Shown: positions 18,914-28,702, counted from the stretch's first letter. The stretch: DNA of 64,000 bases from Agarilytica rhodophyticola (GCF_002157225.2 NZ_CP020038.1:6654991-6718990); one strand, 5' to 3'. The notes: a model not told the origin generated them from the sequence alone. Made by a program: numbers and translations.

Positions 18914-19867
18914 TTAAAATATATCGGCTATTTTTTTGGCGGCATTCAGCGGTGTTATCTGCCCCGCAATCACCTGTTTTTCTAATTCTTCTCTGAGACT
19001 TTTATAACTCGCATGAGCCTGCATTTTCAGCTCTAAAAGATCGACAAATAATTTATTCATCCACTCTTTATTTTGCCGCGCACGTTTGTTCGCAAATTCA
19101 CCCTGCGCTTGCTCACAGTACTCGTTGACCATCTGCCAGACACACTCAATATTTTTATTTTCACGAGCCGAACAGGTCATGACTTTAGGTCGCCAAAAGC
19201 CTGTATGCGCTAACAAATTCATAGCATTCTGATAGTGCTGCTTTGCTTGCTTAGCAAAAATTTCACCCTTGCCATCTGCCTTATTAATAATTAAAGCATC
19301 TGCTAATTCCATAATCCCTTTTTTTATCCCTTGTAAATCATCGCCCGCATTGGGTTGCATAAGTACGGCAAAAAAATCCACCATGCCTGCGACCTCAAAC
19401 TCAGATTGACCAACGCCGACTGTTTCTACTAATACCACGTCAAAGCCGGCTGCTTCGCAAAGTAACATGGACTCACGCGTTTTTTGTGCAACACCACCGA
19501 GTTGCCCTCCTGCAGGGGAAGGGCGAATATAAGCATTGGTGTCACGCGATAATTCTTCCATGCGTGTTTTATCTCCTAAAATACTACCTCCAGCTATCGG
19601 CGAACTAGGATCAACGGCTAACACCGCCACTTTTTTTCCGCAACCAATAATATGCTTGCCAAACGCTTCGATAAAAGTCGATTTGCCAACTCCTGGCGTG
19701 CCAGATATACCGATTCGAATACTGTTGCCGGCATCAGGCAACAATATTTCCAACATTTCCTGGGCAGCGATACGATGCTGTGCCAGTTTACTTTCCACTA
19801 AAGTAATAGCTTTTGCCAAAGCCCGTCGGTTACCTTGCCTTAATTTTTCAACAAGTTGCTGAGTCAT
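18914..19867 (-). CDS. meaB: Methylmalonyl-CoA mutase-associated GTPase MeaB
   Basis: This 317-residue G3E-type GTPase protects and reloads the adenosylcobalamin cofactor of methylmalonyl-CoA mutase. Visible motifs are the P loop GTPGVGKST (56-64), DPSSP, the G3 region ETVGVGQSE and the base-recognition NKADG. Its length is normal and the C-terminus carries the usual dimerisation helices. The start ATG overlaps the scpA stop by one base (TAATG), so translation is coupled. The NRPS start lies 164 bp further downstream on the same strand without a clear terminator, so mce-scpA-meaB may read into the NRPS-PKS genes. Confidence 0.95.
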   Translation of the reverse strand: MTQQLVEKLRQGNRRALAKAITLVESKLAQHRIAAQEMLEILLPDAGNSIRIGISGTPGVGKSTFIEAFGKHIIGCGKKVAVLAVDPSSPIAGGSILGDKTRMEELSRDTNAYIRPSPAGGQLGGVAQKTRESMLLCEAAGFDVVLVETVGVGQSEFEVAGMVDFFAVLMQPNAGDDLQGIKKGIMELADALIINKADGKGEIFAKQAKQHYQNAMNLLAHTGFWRPKVMTCSARENKNIECVWQMVNEYCEQAQGEFANKRARQNKEWMNKLFVDLLELKMQAHASYKSLREELEKQVIAGQITPLNAAKKIADIF

Positions 19868-22041
19868 TACTCTTGAAGGCTGTTATTAATTTGCGCCAAC
19901 ACTTCTTTGGCAGCGTCAGGAATATGTGTGCCTGGACCAAAAATCCCTTTTACACCGCAGTTTTCTAAAAACTCATAGTCTGTTTTTGGGATAACGCCAC
20001 CCACCACGACAATAATATCTTCTGCCTCCTGCCGTTTTAGTTGGGCGATAAGCTCAGGCACTAAAGTTTTATGGCCAGCAGCTTGCGAGGAAACTCCGAC
20101 CACATGTACGTCATTTTCAACAGCTTGGCGTGCTACCTCTTCAGGCGTAGAAAACATGGGCGAAAGATCGATATCAAAACCAACATCTGCAAAAGCGGTA
20201 GCAATTACCTTAGCGCCACGATCGTGCCCATCTTGTCCCATTTTACACACCAACATACGTGGACGGCGGCCATGTAAGTCAACAAAGTTATCAATATCTT
20301 TGCTAATATTCATCCAGTTTTCATCTTCTTCATAAGCACTGCCATAAACACCACTTACTGTCTGCGCTTGGGCATTGAAACGGCCAAAAACTTTCTCCAT
20401 AGCATCGGAAATTTCTCCAACGGTTGCTCGTGCTCGCGCAGCTATAATAGATAATTCTAATAAATTTCCTTGTCCTGATTGAGCGCATTTAGTAATGGCT
20501 TCTAAAGCAGATTGCACAACACTATCGTCACGCTTGCCACGTATCTTTTTAAGCAGGTCTAGCTGTGACTGACGAACGGCGTCGTTATCTATTTCTAAGG
20601 TATCGACTTCTTGCTCTTTATCCAACTTATATTTATTAACACCAACGATAACATCTTCGCCACGATCTATTGCGGCTTGCTTACGAGCAGCAGCTTCTTC
20701 AATACGCAATTTTGGTAAGCCTGACTCTATGGCTTTGGCCATACCTCCCTGCTGGTCAATTTCCTCAATTAAATTCCAAGCTTTGTCCGCCAATTGTTGG
20801 GTTAAACTCTCCATCATATAAGAACCGCCCCAAGGGTCGACTACATTTGTGATACCTGTTTCTTCTTGGATAATCAATTGTGTATTGCGGGCAATACGGG
20901 AAGAAAACTCGGTAGGAAGAGCGATAGCTTCGTCGAAAGAATTAGTATGCAGTGATTGGGTACCACCAAAAACAGCGGCCATTGCTTCAATCGTCGTGCG
21001 TACAATATTGTTATAAGGATCTTGCTCTGTCAGCGACCAACCAGAAGTTTGCGAATGGGTGCGCAGCATGCTGGACTTAGGGTTCTTGGGGTTAAATTGG
21101 GCAACAATTTTGGCCCACAAAAGGCGGGCCGCACGAAGCTTTGCAATCTCCATATAGAAGTTCATACCGATGCCCCAAAAAAAAGATAAACGCGGTGCAA
21201 ATTGGTCGATGTCCAAACCGGCAGCAATCGCTGTTTTAATATACTCTTTGCCATCTGCAAGGGTATAAGCCATTTCCAAAGCCGCGTCGGCTCCTGCTTC
21301 TTGCATATGATAGCCAGAAATAGAAATGGTATTGAATTTAGGCATATGGCGGGAACAATAGGAAATAACATCGCCAACAATTTTCATTGAAGGTGCCGGA
21401 GGGTAGATATAGGTATTGCGTACCATGAACTCTTTTAAAATATCATTTTGGATGGTGCCTGAAAGTTGATCTTGAGGCACGCCTTGTTCCTCCGCAGCAA
21501 CAATATAACCCGCAAGCACCGGTAGCACTGCACCGTTCATGGTCATAGAAACAGAAACTTTATCCAGTGGAATGCCATCGAATAAGACTTTCATATCTTC
21601 CACAGAATCCACCGCTACTCCGGCTTTACCAACATCGCCACTGACCCGAGGGTGATCTGAATCATAACCACGATGGGTGGCTAAATCGAATGCGACAGAA
21701 ACACCCTGCCCTCCGGCAGCGAGCGCTTTGCGGTAAAAAGCATTAGATTCTTGAGCGGTGGAAAAGCCTGCATATTGCCGTATTGTCCATGGGCGACCAG
21801 CATACATGGTCGCCTGAGGACCACGGATATAGGGGGCACATCCGGGAAAGGTGTTTATGTAAGGCAGACTCGCAATATCATCCTTGGTATACAGTGGCTT
21901 TATATCTATTCCTTCTTGGGTGTTCTTAATTAATGAATCTGGCCCCTTACCTCGTGTTTGTTTAGTGGCAAGGGCAATCCAATCTTCCATGCTAGAGGAG
22001 TTGGGGGTGTATACATCAGCGCTCGTCCTATTATCGCTCAT
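19867..22041 (-). CDS. scpA: Methylmalonyl-CoA mutase
   Basis: This 724-residue protein is a single-chain adenosylcobalamin-dependent methylmalonyl-CoA mutase that interconverts succinyl-CoA and (R)-methylmalonyl-CoA. The N-terminal TIM-barrel domain includes the family block [17 protein letters not shown] and the substrate region [12 protein letters not shown]. The C-terminal B12-binding domain has the DxHxxG motif (Asp604, His606 as the lower cobalt ligand), SS at the loop and the GGVIP segment. Length and domain order match the ScpA/MutB type. It lies between mce and meaB. The set may serve propionate or branched-chain catabolism, supply the adjacent PKS with methylmalonyl-CoA, or both. 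Confidence 0.97.
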   Translation of the reverse strand: MSDNRTSADVYTPNSSSMEDWIALATKQTRGKGPDSLIKNTQEGIDIKPLYTKDDIASLPYINTFPGCAPYIRGPQATMYAGRPWTIRQYAGFSTAQESNAFYRKALAAGGQGVSVAFDLATHRGYDSDHPRVSGDVGKAGVAVDSVEDMKVLFDGIPLDKVSVSMTMNGAVLPVLAGYIVAAEEQGVPQDQLSGTIQNDILKEFMVRNTYIYPPAPSMKIVGDVISYCSRHMPKFNTISISGYHMQEAGADAALEMAYTLADGKEYIKTAIAAGLDIDQFAPRLSFFWGIGMNFYMEIAKLRAARLLWAKIVAQFNPKNPKSSMLRTHSQTSGWSLTEQDPYNNIVRTTIEAMAAVFGGTQSLHTNSFDEAIALPTEFSSRIARNTQLIIQEETGITNVVDPWGGSYMMESLTQQLADKAWNLIEEIDQQGGMAKAIESGLPKLRIEEAAARKQAAIDRGEDVIVGVNKYKLDKEQEVDTLEIDNDAVRQSQLDLLKKIRGKRDDSVVQSALEAITKCAQSGQGNLLELSIIAARARATVGEISDAMEKVFGRFNAQAQTVSGVYGSAYEEDENWMNISKDIDNFVDLHGRRPRMLVCKMGQDGHDRGAKVIATAFADVGFDIDLSPMFSTPEEVARQAVENDVHVVGVSSQAAGHKTLVPELIAQLKRQEAEDIIVVVGGVIPKTDYEFLENCGVKGIFGPGTHIPDAAKEVLAQINNSLQE

Positions 22042-22112
22042 TTATACCTCGTTAGGTGACTGTTGTGTCTGCGGTCTTTTGATGTTTCTTCATCGCTTCT
22101 GCCATTGGCTAT

Positions 22113-22529
22113 CTATAAATGGGCGTTAGCAGATGGCTGGTTCAGTTCAATTAAAACTCCGTCACAGCATTTCGGGTGAATAAATATAACTTTACAACCA
22201 TGGGCTCCTGGTTGAGGGGTATCACTTAAAAACTGATAACCTTTTTTTTGTAAGCGTACAACATCAGCTTCAAGGTTATCAGAGCGAAAACACAAATGGT
22301 GCAAGCCACCAGGTTTTTTCTCCAAGTACTTAGCAATCGGTCCCTCGCCTTTAAGGGGGTGAACTAACTCAATACTGGTGGCTGGCAAAGGAAAAAAGGC
22401 AGTGGATGTTTTCGCTGACTCAACATCTTCACGACCATGATATTCCAAACCGAAATCTTCAGCGAAACGAGATATTGCTTTTTCCAGGTCTGGCACCGCA
22501 ATCGCGATATGGTCTAAGGCTACGATCAT
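22113..22529 (-). CDS. mce: Methylmalonyl-CoA epimerase
   Basis: This is a 138-residue VOC-fold metalloenzyme interconverting (S)- and (R)-methylmalonyl-CoA. Metal-binding positions of the family are visible: His7 in LDHIAIAV, the His in GGLHHLCFR and the Glu in VLIELNQ. I chose the ATG at 22529, with GGAAAG a few bases upstream. The open frame extends to 22622, but the extra 31 residues are unlike the family, which begins directly with the DHIAIAV strand. It stands 71 bp upstream of scpA and likely heads the operon. Confidence 0.93.
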   Translation of the reverse strand: MIVALDHIAIAVPDLEKAISRFAEDFGLEYHGREDVESAKTSTAFFPLPATSIELVHPLKGEGPIAKYLEKKPGGLHHLCFRSDNLEADVVRLQKKGYQFLSDTPQPGAHGCKVIFIHPKCCDGVLIELNQPSANAHL

Positions 22530-22826
22530 GCTTACTTTCCATTTTGCATTATTAAATATTGTTGGCTGAATCTTTTCTGACGAACATAAAAGGCAAATTA
22601 TGTGCCTAGAATTACTTAACACTTACTAACGCACTATAATATGACAAACTATTTTGCCACGTAGTATGTTACCTGCGCATGCTCAACCGACAATGGCGTG
22701 CAAAGCTATTTTAAACCGAAAATCATTGTCTGTATTTGTTTATTTTAGTGGTTATTCTTTCATCAAGGTAAAAAATATCGACATATTTTCTGGTTTAGAT
22801 GGCCTCTGGATCCATTCAAATTACAT

Positions 22827-25259
22827 TTATTGTTTAATCATCTCACGTTCAATCAGAGCTTCCAGGTCTTGTCGACTTCCAACATATTTAAGGGCTTTTT
22901 TGAAAATTCCCCTGGCTTCTTGTGTACGCCCTAGATGCTTCAAAGTAAATCCTAAATGATAATAAATATCAGGTACCGAGTTTAACTGCTCTGACGCCCT
23001 ACGAAGATATTTTTCCGCCTCTACAAAATTACCGTTTTTAGCAAGCGCCCACCCATACGTATCTATGAACAGAGGTTGACTAGAATTTTTAAATATCTTG
23101 GACAACGCCAAGGCACGTTGCAGACTTTCCTTAGTTGCAATTTTATCCAACAATAAAGCGGCATAATTATTTATTGCTAATAAATTTTGTGGCGAGTCTT
23201 GCAGGATGCTTTCAAATACTTCGCTGGCCAAATCATAATCACCTACAGACTCATAATGACTGGCCAGACGAACTTGCAAATAAATACTATTAGTGTTTGT
23301 TTCAATTCCCTTTTTATAAATACCCGCTATCTCTTGTCCTTTATTCAATCTCTTTTTGTAACTGACAAGAATTGGATAACCTTTTATCCAGTCAGACTTA
23401 TTTGCCAGGGCTCGGGTTATTGTTTCTTCTGCTTTTGTTAAGTGCCCTTGCTTTTCAAGCACTTGAGCCGCCATCAAATAAGCCGATACCAAGTCAACAT
23501 GCTGATTTTGAAAATCCTCAAGATATGCTATCAGGGATTTTTCATCATCTAAGGCTATATAAGAGTATGCTACTCCTTGAAGAGCTAGGGTTAACTCAGG
23601 CTGTAGTGCAAGAGCCTGCTGAAACTCAGTAATAGCCGGGGCGAAATTTTCTTGTCCTTGATATACGCGACCACGCAAAAAATGCACATAGGCTTTGCTA
23701 TTGACAATATTCTCAGTTGCAACGTTTTGTAGACGATCAGCTAATAATAAAACACTCGACCATTCTTTTTTTAATAGTTTTATTTGGGCAAGTAACGCTA
23801 TTAGGCGTACTTCATCTGGGTTACGAGATAATGTGGTGGTAATAATTTTATCCGAGCGCTCAAGATCCTGGTTGGCTATTAACTCTCTTACCACAGGCAT
23901 AGCCGCATCCATATTTCCTGGATTAACATCCAGAGCCTGCCGGAATGAGTCATCGGCAAGTAAATTAGAGCCACTTTGTAAATAAACATGCCCCAACAAT
24001 ACTAGGCCTTCTTCGGAAGTAGGATTGTTTCTTAACAAAGTACTGAGGTGAGCCACGGCTGTATCGAAGTCTTGTTTATTTAAGGCGTAATTTGCCATTA
24101 GTAATAAGGAGTCTTCGTGCTGATTATCAATAGCTAAGTTATTATTCAATATTTCTAGGGCTTTATTGGCCTCACCTTTAAATAAATATACTTTTGCCGC
24201 AAGTGCTCGTGCCTTTAAACTTGTCGCTACATCATATTGCTCAGATGATAATGTATTAAGTAGGGCAAAAGCTTTATCAAAATCTTTGTCTTTTAAGAAA
24301 AGCTGTACCTTTAAGAAGTTTAGAGAGGTAGCATCAGGGTTTTGGTCAATAAAATTATCGAGCACACCTTTGCCTCTCACAAGATCAAAAAGAAAAATGG
24401 TTTCAACTAAACGTTGTTTAGCCTCAATATTTTTAGGCTGTCTAGTGATCAACTCTCGTAAGACCTCTTCAGCCTCATCATAACGTTTCTGGGTGATCAG
24501 AAATTGGGCGAGATCATAATCGTATTGTGCTTGCTCTGGCGACAACTGAATCAGAGTTCGATAATCTTTCTCTAGAGCCGGCTTATCTTTTAATTCCCGA
24601 TTTAAGCCGGCCCTTAGTAGTAAGTATTGCGTATTGCTCGAAGCAATGTTCAATGCTTTATTAAGATAAGATAGGGCCTCTGTAGTCTTACCTTGGTCCT
24701 TAGCAATAACTGCCTTTAACGCAAAAACCGCATCATCTTGCGGGTTCACTTTTAATACACGATCAATGAGGGCTTCTGCTTGTTGATAAGATTTTTGCCC
24801 AATAAGAGCTGCAGCTTTTATCCGTATACCATCGATATTATTACTATCCAGTACCAATATTTCTTCTGTAATTTCTATTGCTTCTTCGAAGCGCTGGCTA
24901 TACACCAGCAGTTGAGCCACATCGATCCGAGCCTCGATGTTACTATCGTCAAGCTTCATAGCGATAGACATATTTTCGAAAATTAAAGGGACATTGTTGC
25001 TATCTTTGGCTAGAAGCCCAAGTGCATAATAAGCTTGTGCATATTGGGGACGACGTTGGATAGCATTTAGAAATTCAATACGCGCTTTTTCTAGTTCCCC
25101 TTTCTCATAAAAAGCTTGGCCGCGATTATAAAATTTTTCAGCCGCTTCCTCTTTGCTCGTGCATGCCTGCAACAAATACAAATTCAATAGTACAAATAAA
25201 ATAACAGTTACTCGACGACCAACGCCATAAAAAGTTATCACTTTAAGACCTTTTACCAT
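22827..25259 (-). CDS. prsT: PEP-CTERM/exosortase system TPR lipoprotein PrsT-like
   Basis: This 810-residue protein is made almost entirely of tetratricopeptide repeats. The N-terminus has a basic stretch, a hydrophobic segment and a lipobox-like LLQAC at about residues 29-33, so it is probably a lipoprotein. From about residue 40 to the end there are some 18-20 TPR helical pairs, seen as repeated A.Y.LG and P.N..A patterns. Its size and place beside an exosortase A locus match the PrsT family, proposed to scaffold export of the exosortase-linked polysaccharide. Its start codon overlaps the ohrR stop by one base (TAATG). The gene to its right is therefore not an exosortase gene but a peroxide regulator, which is unusual. 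Confidence 0.8.
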   Translation of the reverse strand: MVKGLKVITFYGVGRRVTVILFVLLNLYLLQACTSKEEAAEKFYNRGQAFYEKGELEKARIEFLNAIQRRPQYAQAYYALGLLAKDSNNVPLIFENMSIAMKLDDSNIEARIDVAQLLVYSQRFEEAIEITEEILVLDSNNIDGIRIKAAALIGQKSYQQAEALIDRVLKVNPQDDAVFALKAVIAKDQGKTTEALSYLNKALNIASSNTQYLLLRAGLNRELKDKPALEKDYRTLIQLSPEQAQYDYDLAQFLITQKRYDEAEEVLRELITRQPKNIEAKQRLVETIFLFDLVRGKGVLDNFIDQNPDATSLNFLKVQLFLKDKDFDKAFALLNTLSSEQYDVATSLKARALAAKVYLFKGEANKALEILNNNLAIDNQHEDSLLLMANYALNKQDFDTAVAHLSTLLRNNPTSEEGLVLLGHVYLQSGSNLLADDSFRQALDVNPGNMDAAMPVVRELIANQDLERSDKIITTTLSRNPDEVRLIALLAQIKLLKKEWSSVLLLADRLQNVATENIVNSKAYVHFLRGRVYQGQENFAPAITEFQQALALQPELTLALQGVAYSYIALDDEKSLIAYLEDFQNQHVDLVSAYLMAAQVLEKQGHLTKAEETITRALANKSDWIKGYPILVSYKKRLNKGQEIAGIYKKGIETNTNSIYLQVRLASHYESVGDYDLASEVFESILQDSPQNLLAINNYAALLLDKIATKESLQRALALSKIFKNSSQPLFIDTYGWALAKNGNFVEAEKYLRRASEQLNSVPDIYYHLGFTLKHLGRTQEARGIFKKALKYVGSRQDLEALIEREMIKQ

Positions 25260-25702
25260 TAACTATTCGTAAGATCATGGTTTAACTTGTCTAATAAACT
25301 AAAAGCTCCCTCAATTTCAGCAGAATCCAAGCTCACCAGTTTGCACTTCATTTTTTCAGGTATGTCTATTGCCCGCTTTTGTAAATTAGCCCCCTGACTC
25401 GTCAAGTGGATAAACTTTTTTCTTTTATCCTCTTCACCATTTACAATTTTAAGCAAACCTTTGTCGGCCATCTTTTTCACTACCAGCGTAAGCGAACCAG
25501 TATCAATGTAGGTAACGGTAGCAAGTTCCGACATAGAGATTTTATCTTCCTCCCATAATGCCATCATAACGAGATACTGAGGGTAGCTCAGCCCTATTTC
25601 ATCCAGCAGAGGCTTGTAACTACGAGTCATAGCATTGGAGGCAATATAAAGACGGTGGCAAAGCTGACTTTTTAGATTTAATTCATGTTTTTTCATACTC
25701 AT
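25259..25702 (-). CDS. ohrR: OhrR-type MarR family organic peroxide sensor
   Basis: This is a MarR-family repressor of 147 residues when started at ATG 25702. The block LCHRLYIASNAMTRSYKP, followed by GLSYPQYLVMMALWE, is characteristic of OhrR. With this start the reactive cysteine is residue 15, as in Bacillus OhrR. The winged-helix core follows (MSELATVTYIDTGSLT, and the wing with DKRKKF). Oxidation of that cysteine by organic hydroperoxides releases DNA and derepresses ohr. An upstream in-frame ATG at 25762 exists, but it would place both presumed operators inside the gene. Neither start has a clear ribosome site. ohr is divergent, 92 bp away. The 3' end is coupled to prsT. Confidence 0.88.
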   Translation of the reverse strand: MSMKKHELNLKSQLCHRLYIASNAMTRSYKPLLDEIGLSYPQYLVMMALWEEDKISMSELATVTYIDTGSLTLVVKKMADKGLLKIVNGEEDKRKKFIHLTSQGANLQKRAIDIPEKMKCKLVSLDSAEIEGAFSLLDKLNHDLTNS

Positions 25703-25709
25703 ATGATAG

Positions 25710-25767
25710 TTTGCACACAAAGTTCTTGCAATATTTAACTTCTCTGGTAAATTACTTTGCATACAAA
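25710..25767. promoter_or_regulatory. Twin OhrR-like operators in the ohrR-ohr promoter region
   Basis: Two nearly identical palindromic dodecamers lie between the divergent genes: TTTGCACACAAA (25710-25721) and TTTGCATACAAA (25756-25767). Each has TTTG/CAAA half-sites, and their starts are 46 bp apart. The first lies 8 bp from the ohrR start and the second 28 bp upstream of the ohr start, so each could block one gene. Assignment to OhrR is inferred from position and symmetry. Confidence 0.65.
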
Positions 25768-25794
25768 ATAAATTTACTATTGGAGACCCAAAGT

Positions 25795-26220
25795 ATGAGT
25801 AAGCCAGAAAAGATTCTTTATACTGCTATCACTAAAACTACAGGTGGCCGTGAAGGAACAGCCAAATCATCGGATGGAAATCTAGATGTACGCCTAACGA
25901 TGCCTAAAGAATTAGGTGGTTCTGGAGAAGCAGGCACTAACCCTGAACAACTTTTCGCAGCAGGATACTCGGCATGTTTTATTGGTGCTATGGGTGTTGC
26001 AGCCGGCATACAAAAGGTGACTTTACCTGCCGATACCACAGTTGATGCTGAAGTCGGCATTGGGCCTTCAAACGGTGGCTTCGGTTTACAAGTGCTGCTA
26101 AAAGTTAGTCTACCTGGGCTAGAGAATGCCAATGAGCTGGTAAAGCAAGCACATCAAATATGCCCTTATTCTAATGCTACTAGAAATAATATAGACGTGA
26201 GTATAGAGGTATCCAACTAG
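25795..26220 (+). CDS. ohr: Organic hydroperoxide resistance protein Ohr
   Basis: This 141-residue OsmC/Ohr-family thiol peroxidase reduces organic hydroperoxides, including fatty-acid and lipid peroxides. The two redox cysteines are Cys61 (in YSACF) and Cys123 (in QICPYS), and Arg19 is the usual conserved arginine. The start at 25795 has GGAG just upstream; the longer open frame to the left has no family similarity and crosses the operators. It is regulated, by inference, by the divergent OhrR. It ends at a strong terminator shared in space with the xrtA stop. Confidence 0.96.
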   Translation: MSKPEKILYTAITKTTGGREGTAKSSDGNLDVRLTMPKELGGSGEAGTNPEQLFAAGYSACFIGAMGVAAGIQKVTLPADTTVDAEVGIGPSNGGFGLQVLLKVSLPGLENANELVKQAHQICPYSNATRNNIDVSIEVSN

Positions 26221-26227
26221 AGTAAAT

Positions 26228-26253
26228 TTGGGTCAGCGATTGCTGACCCTAAA
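26228..26253 (+). terminator. Terminator of ohr, overlapping the xrtA stop
   Basis: A perfect 8-bp GC-rich stem (GGGTCAGC / GCTGACCC) with a GATT loop is flanked by T and A runs and followed by TAGTTTT on the plus strand. The xrtA stop codon (26249-26251) lies within its right arm, so the element may also act on the convergent gene. Confidence 0.8.
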
Positions 26254-27856
26254 TAGTTTTACCCGGCAAATAGCGTATTAACTGTGGCTGAGCGATGGCA
26301 ATAAAAGCTGCCACGCGAGCTTCGCTTTCAGCGATATTTTCATGCTTCAATACCGGTGTTACCACACGAACTAATGAACCATCCGTTCGGTTTTTCTTAA
26401 AGGCATCTCGTAGCAGCATCCATTTTTTTAAATACTCATTGGCAACCACCTCACCTCGCTCAACAAACCAGTAGTACACCAGTTGGGATTCATTACCTTT
26501 ACGAATTAATGCGCGGTTAACCGGCATATTATTGACTACCGTTCGATTAAATTCAGCAATTTCCCACCCACCACCAGGAATGCAAACTTTTGGCGAATGA
26601 GGTGATACACCTTTACGTTGACTATCATAGTAAGCAACATAAAAGTTAACCTGCTCTCCTTTATCAGTATGATTAGCATGGCTCTCTTTATAATTCACCA
26701 TCAGATAGTCCGTTATCTGTAACTCGTCAACAATATCTTTGCTTAATGGCTGACGACGGCCTTGCCACTGTTCTAGCTGTAAAGGAAAAGAGGCAAAGCT
26801 TGTATTGTTAATCTTATGCTCTTCCCTCTTATCAATAAATGTAAGCATGATAGTGGCACAAACAAGTAGCATCGCGAAGAAGCTTTTTTGCACTAAGCTA
26901 TTTTTTTTACTTAGTATGGTGATATGAGTTTGGTTTTTTTCTCCTTGCCCCTCTTGTTGTAGAGAAAACACCATAGCAAGCTTGCGCTTATTACCGAGTT
27001 GTTCAAGCACTACGATCTCTACTAACAAAATCGTCATGCATATTATAAAAACTACCCAGCCTTCAAAATCATGTAAAAATCCTTGCGCTATTTCTGCGCC
27101 ATAATTTTCCACTAGGACACCCGTTAGTGCGATACGCACACTATTCATGATGATAGTAATAGGAATTGTAGAAACAAAAATAATGGTCTTTTTCCACCAA
27201 GGAGCAGAATAAAAATATGCGGCTAGAAAACCAATACACGTTAACGGAAATAGATAACGCAAACCACTGCAGGCTTCTACCACATGAAGTTTAAATTCTC
27301 CCATATCAATAATATTGCCACTAAGATATACGGGGATGTCAAAAAAACGAATAATCGCTACTCCAACTGAAGATGATAAAAGCTGCATCTTCGAAGTTAA
27401 GAGTACTTCTATGATATAAGGTAAAGGTATTGCAAAAATCAATATGCTAATTGGCACCAAAGTTAAGTGAGTGCCACGGCCAATTAAAACAACTGACAAA
27501 CCTAGTAAGAAAATTAAAAATGCATAATGAATAATTAAAAAAAGTGCGCTTATTTCTCCGACAGTCAATATAATTATTGATAATACACAAATCGGAATTC
27601 CCCACCATGAGCCAGAGTTTAGATAGGGTATTACTTCTTCTCTACGTTCCCAGACAATGTAGATGGATACAATAGGGATAAGATAGCCATGACTATACTC
27701 TGGCTGAGCCGCCCAACGGGAAAATATGGTGGCTAAGCCACTCCAAAATAGAACGACTCCAAGAGCACCTAAAAAGAAGAGAAAGAAGATTGTTGTCCAG
27801 TGCTGTGTACTAACATGAGGCGTACTGAAGTGACGTTTGTTACTATCCACAGCCAC
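26249..27856 (-). CDS. xrtA: Exosortase A with fused EpsI domain
   Basis: This 535-residue inner-membrane cysteine protease/transpeptidase processes C-terminal PEP-CTERM-type sorting signals. The first about 290 residues hold eight or so membrane segments with the exosortase active site: Cys in EACSGLRYLFP, Arg in NSVRIALTG and His in FLHDFEGW. After a basic cytoplasmic stretch and one more membrane segment, residues about 345-520 form an EpsI domain (WQGRR, YLMVNY, SPKVCIPGGGW). That fusion is usual for XrtA. It is followed on the same strand by the CpsD-like ATPase, chain-length and ExeA-like genes upstream of it, all of types known to travel with XrtA. The likely target in this window is the 59-residue protein at 48900-49079. 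Confidence 0.92.
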   Translation of the reverse strand: MAVDSNKRHFSTPHVSTQHWTTIFFLFFLGALGVVLFWSGLATIFSRWAAQPEYSHGYLIPIVSIYIVWERREEVIPYLNSGSWWGIPICVLSIIILTVGEISALFLIIHYAFLIFLLGLSVVLIGRGTHLTLVPISILIFAIPLPYIIEVLLTSKMQLLSSSVGVAIIRFFDIPVYLSGNIIDMGEFKLHVVEACSGLRYLFPLTCIGFLAAYFYSAPWWKKTIIFVSTIPITIIMNSVRIALTGVLVENYGAEIAQGFLHDFEGWVVFIICMTILLVEIVVLEQLGNKRKLAMVFSLQQEGQGEKNQTHITILSKKNSLVQKSFFAMLLVCATIMLTFIDKREEHKINNTSFASFPLQLEQWQGRRQPLSKDIVDELQITDYLMVNYKESHANHTDKGEQVNFYVAYYDSQRKGVSPHSPKVCIPGGGWEIAEFNRTVVNNMPVNRALIRKGNESQLVYYWFVERGEVVANEYLKKWMLLRDAFKKNRTDGSLVRVVTPVLKHENIAESEARVAAFIAIAQPQLIRYLPGKTI

Positions 27857-27885
27857 CTCCTGTTCTTAGTTATGCGTGAATTGAT

Positions 27886-28680
27886 TTACAACAACCAACC
27901 ACCGCTATGGTACTTATTTAATACGGTGCCTATAAGTGAAGTTTTTTGTAACTGCCTAACCGCCCTAACAATATCTTTTTCCGGATTTTTACCATCTTCT
28001 AATACAAGCAAAGCACAATCGACGTTTTTAACAGAACTCAAAACATCATCTGTTGGTAGCACAGGGGGCATATCGTAGATAACAATGCGTGATTTATAAC
28101 GAGCCTTCGTTTCATTAAAGAACGACACCATTTTAGGAGTAGATATAACTTCGGACGAACGCTCAATACTTCCTTTACCAGGCACTAGTACTAAACGTTC
28201 AACTCCTGGGTTTACCATGATGTTTTCTAATTCTGTACGACCTTTGAGGTAGTCGAGCAAACCATATTCTTGATCGACACCAAACATTTCACCAAGTGAT
28301 GGCTTTTTTAAATCCAAATCTACCAGCAATACTGTTTGGTTAACTTCCATCGCAATGGCAACTGCAAGATTGGCAGTAATAATGGATTTTCCTTCTCCGG
28401 CAGAAGGAGATGTTACCGCAAGACTACGCCAATTATTTTCTCGCATCTTTTGAATAACTTGAGTTCTTAATGTGCGGAAAGTCTGACTATTTGCATTATT
28501 ATTAAAGCCCGCGATTATCCGGCTATCTTCCATATGATCAGGATGACTAGTCATCACACGTGTTCTGGAATACTTAAGGTCTTCCAGTGGTGAGCCTACC
28601 GCCTTTTTGGGTTTATGGGTTGTCGGCTTATTGTCTTCTGCTTCTTTTGCTTTTAAAACAGCTTTTTGAATTCTATACAT
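27886..28680 (-). CDS. XrtA-associated CpsD/CapB-type P-loop tyrosine kinase
   Basis: This 264-residue cytoplasmic BY-kinase-like ATPase partners the chain-length protein encoded immediately upstream (22 bp gap). Visible motifs are Walker A SAGEGKS, Walker A' VLLVDLDLKKPS and Walker B IVIYDMPPV. The C-terminus (NKYHSGGWLL) lacks the tyrosine cluster typical of autophosphorylating BY-kinases, with only one tyrosine near the end. Kinase activity is therefore uncertain, and it may act only as an ATPase switch for polymer length. Confidence 0.88.
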   Translation of the reverse strand: MYRIQKAVLKAKEAEDNKPTTHKPKKAVGSPLEDLKYSRTRVMTSHPDHMEDSRIIAGFNNNANSQTFRTLRTQVIQKMRENNWRSLAVTSPSAGEGKSIITANLAVAIAMEVNQTVLLVDLDLKKPSLGEMFGVDQEYGLLDYLKGRTELENIMVNPGVERLVLVPGKGSIERSSEVISTPKMVSFFNETKARYKSRIVIYDMPPVLPTDDVLSSVKNVDCALLVLEDGKNPEKDIVRAVRQLQKTSLIGTVLNKYHSGGWLL

Positions 28681-28702
28681 TTTCCCAATCTTCGCCTGAC
28701 AG

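Noticed and set aside
22530-22622. N-terminal extension of the epimerase
   Set aside because: The extra 31 residues do not match the family, and the ATG at 22529 has a good ribosome site.
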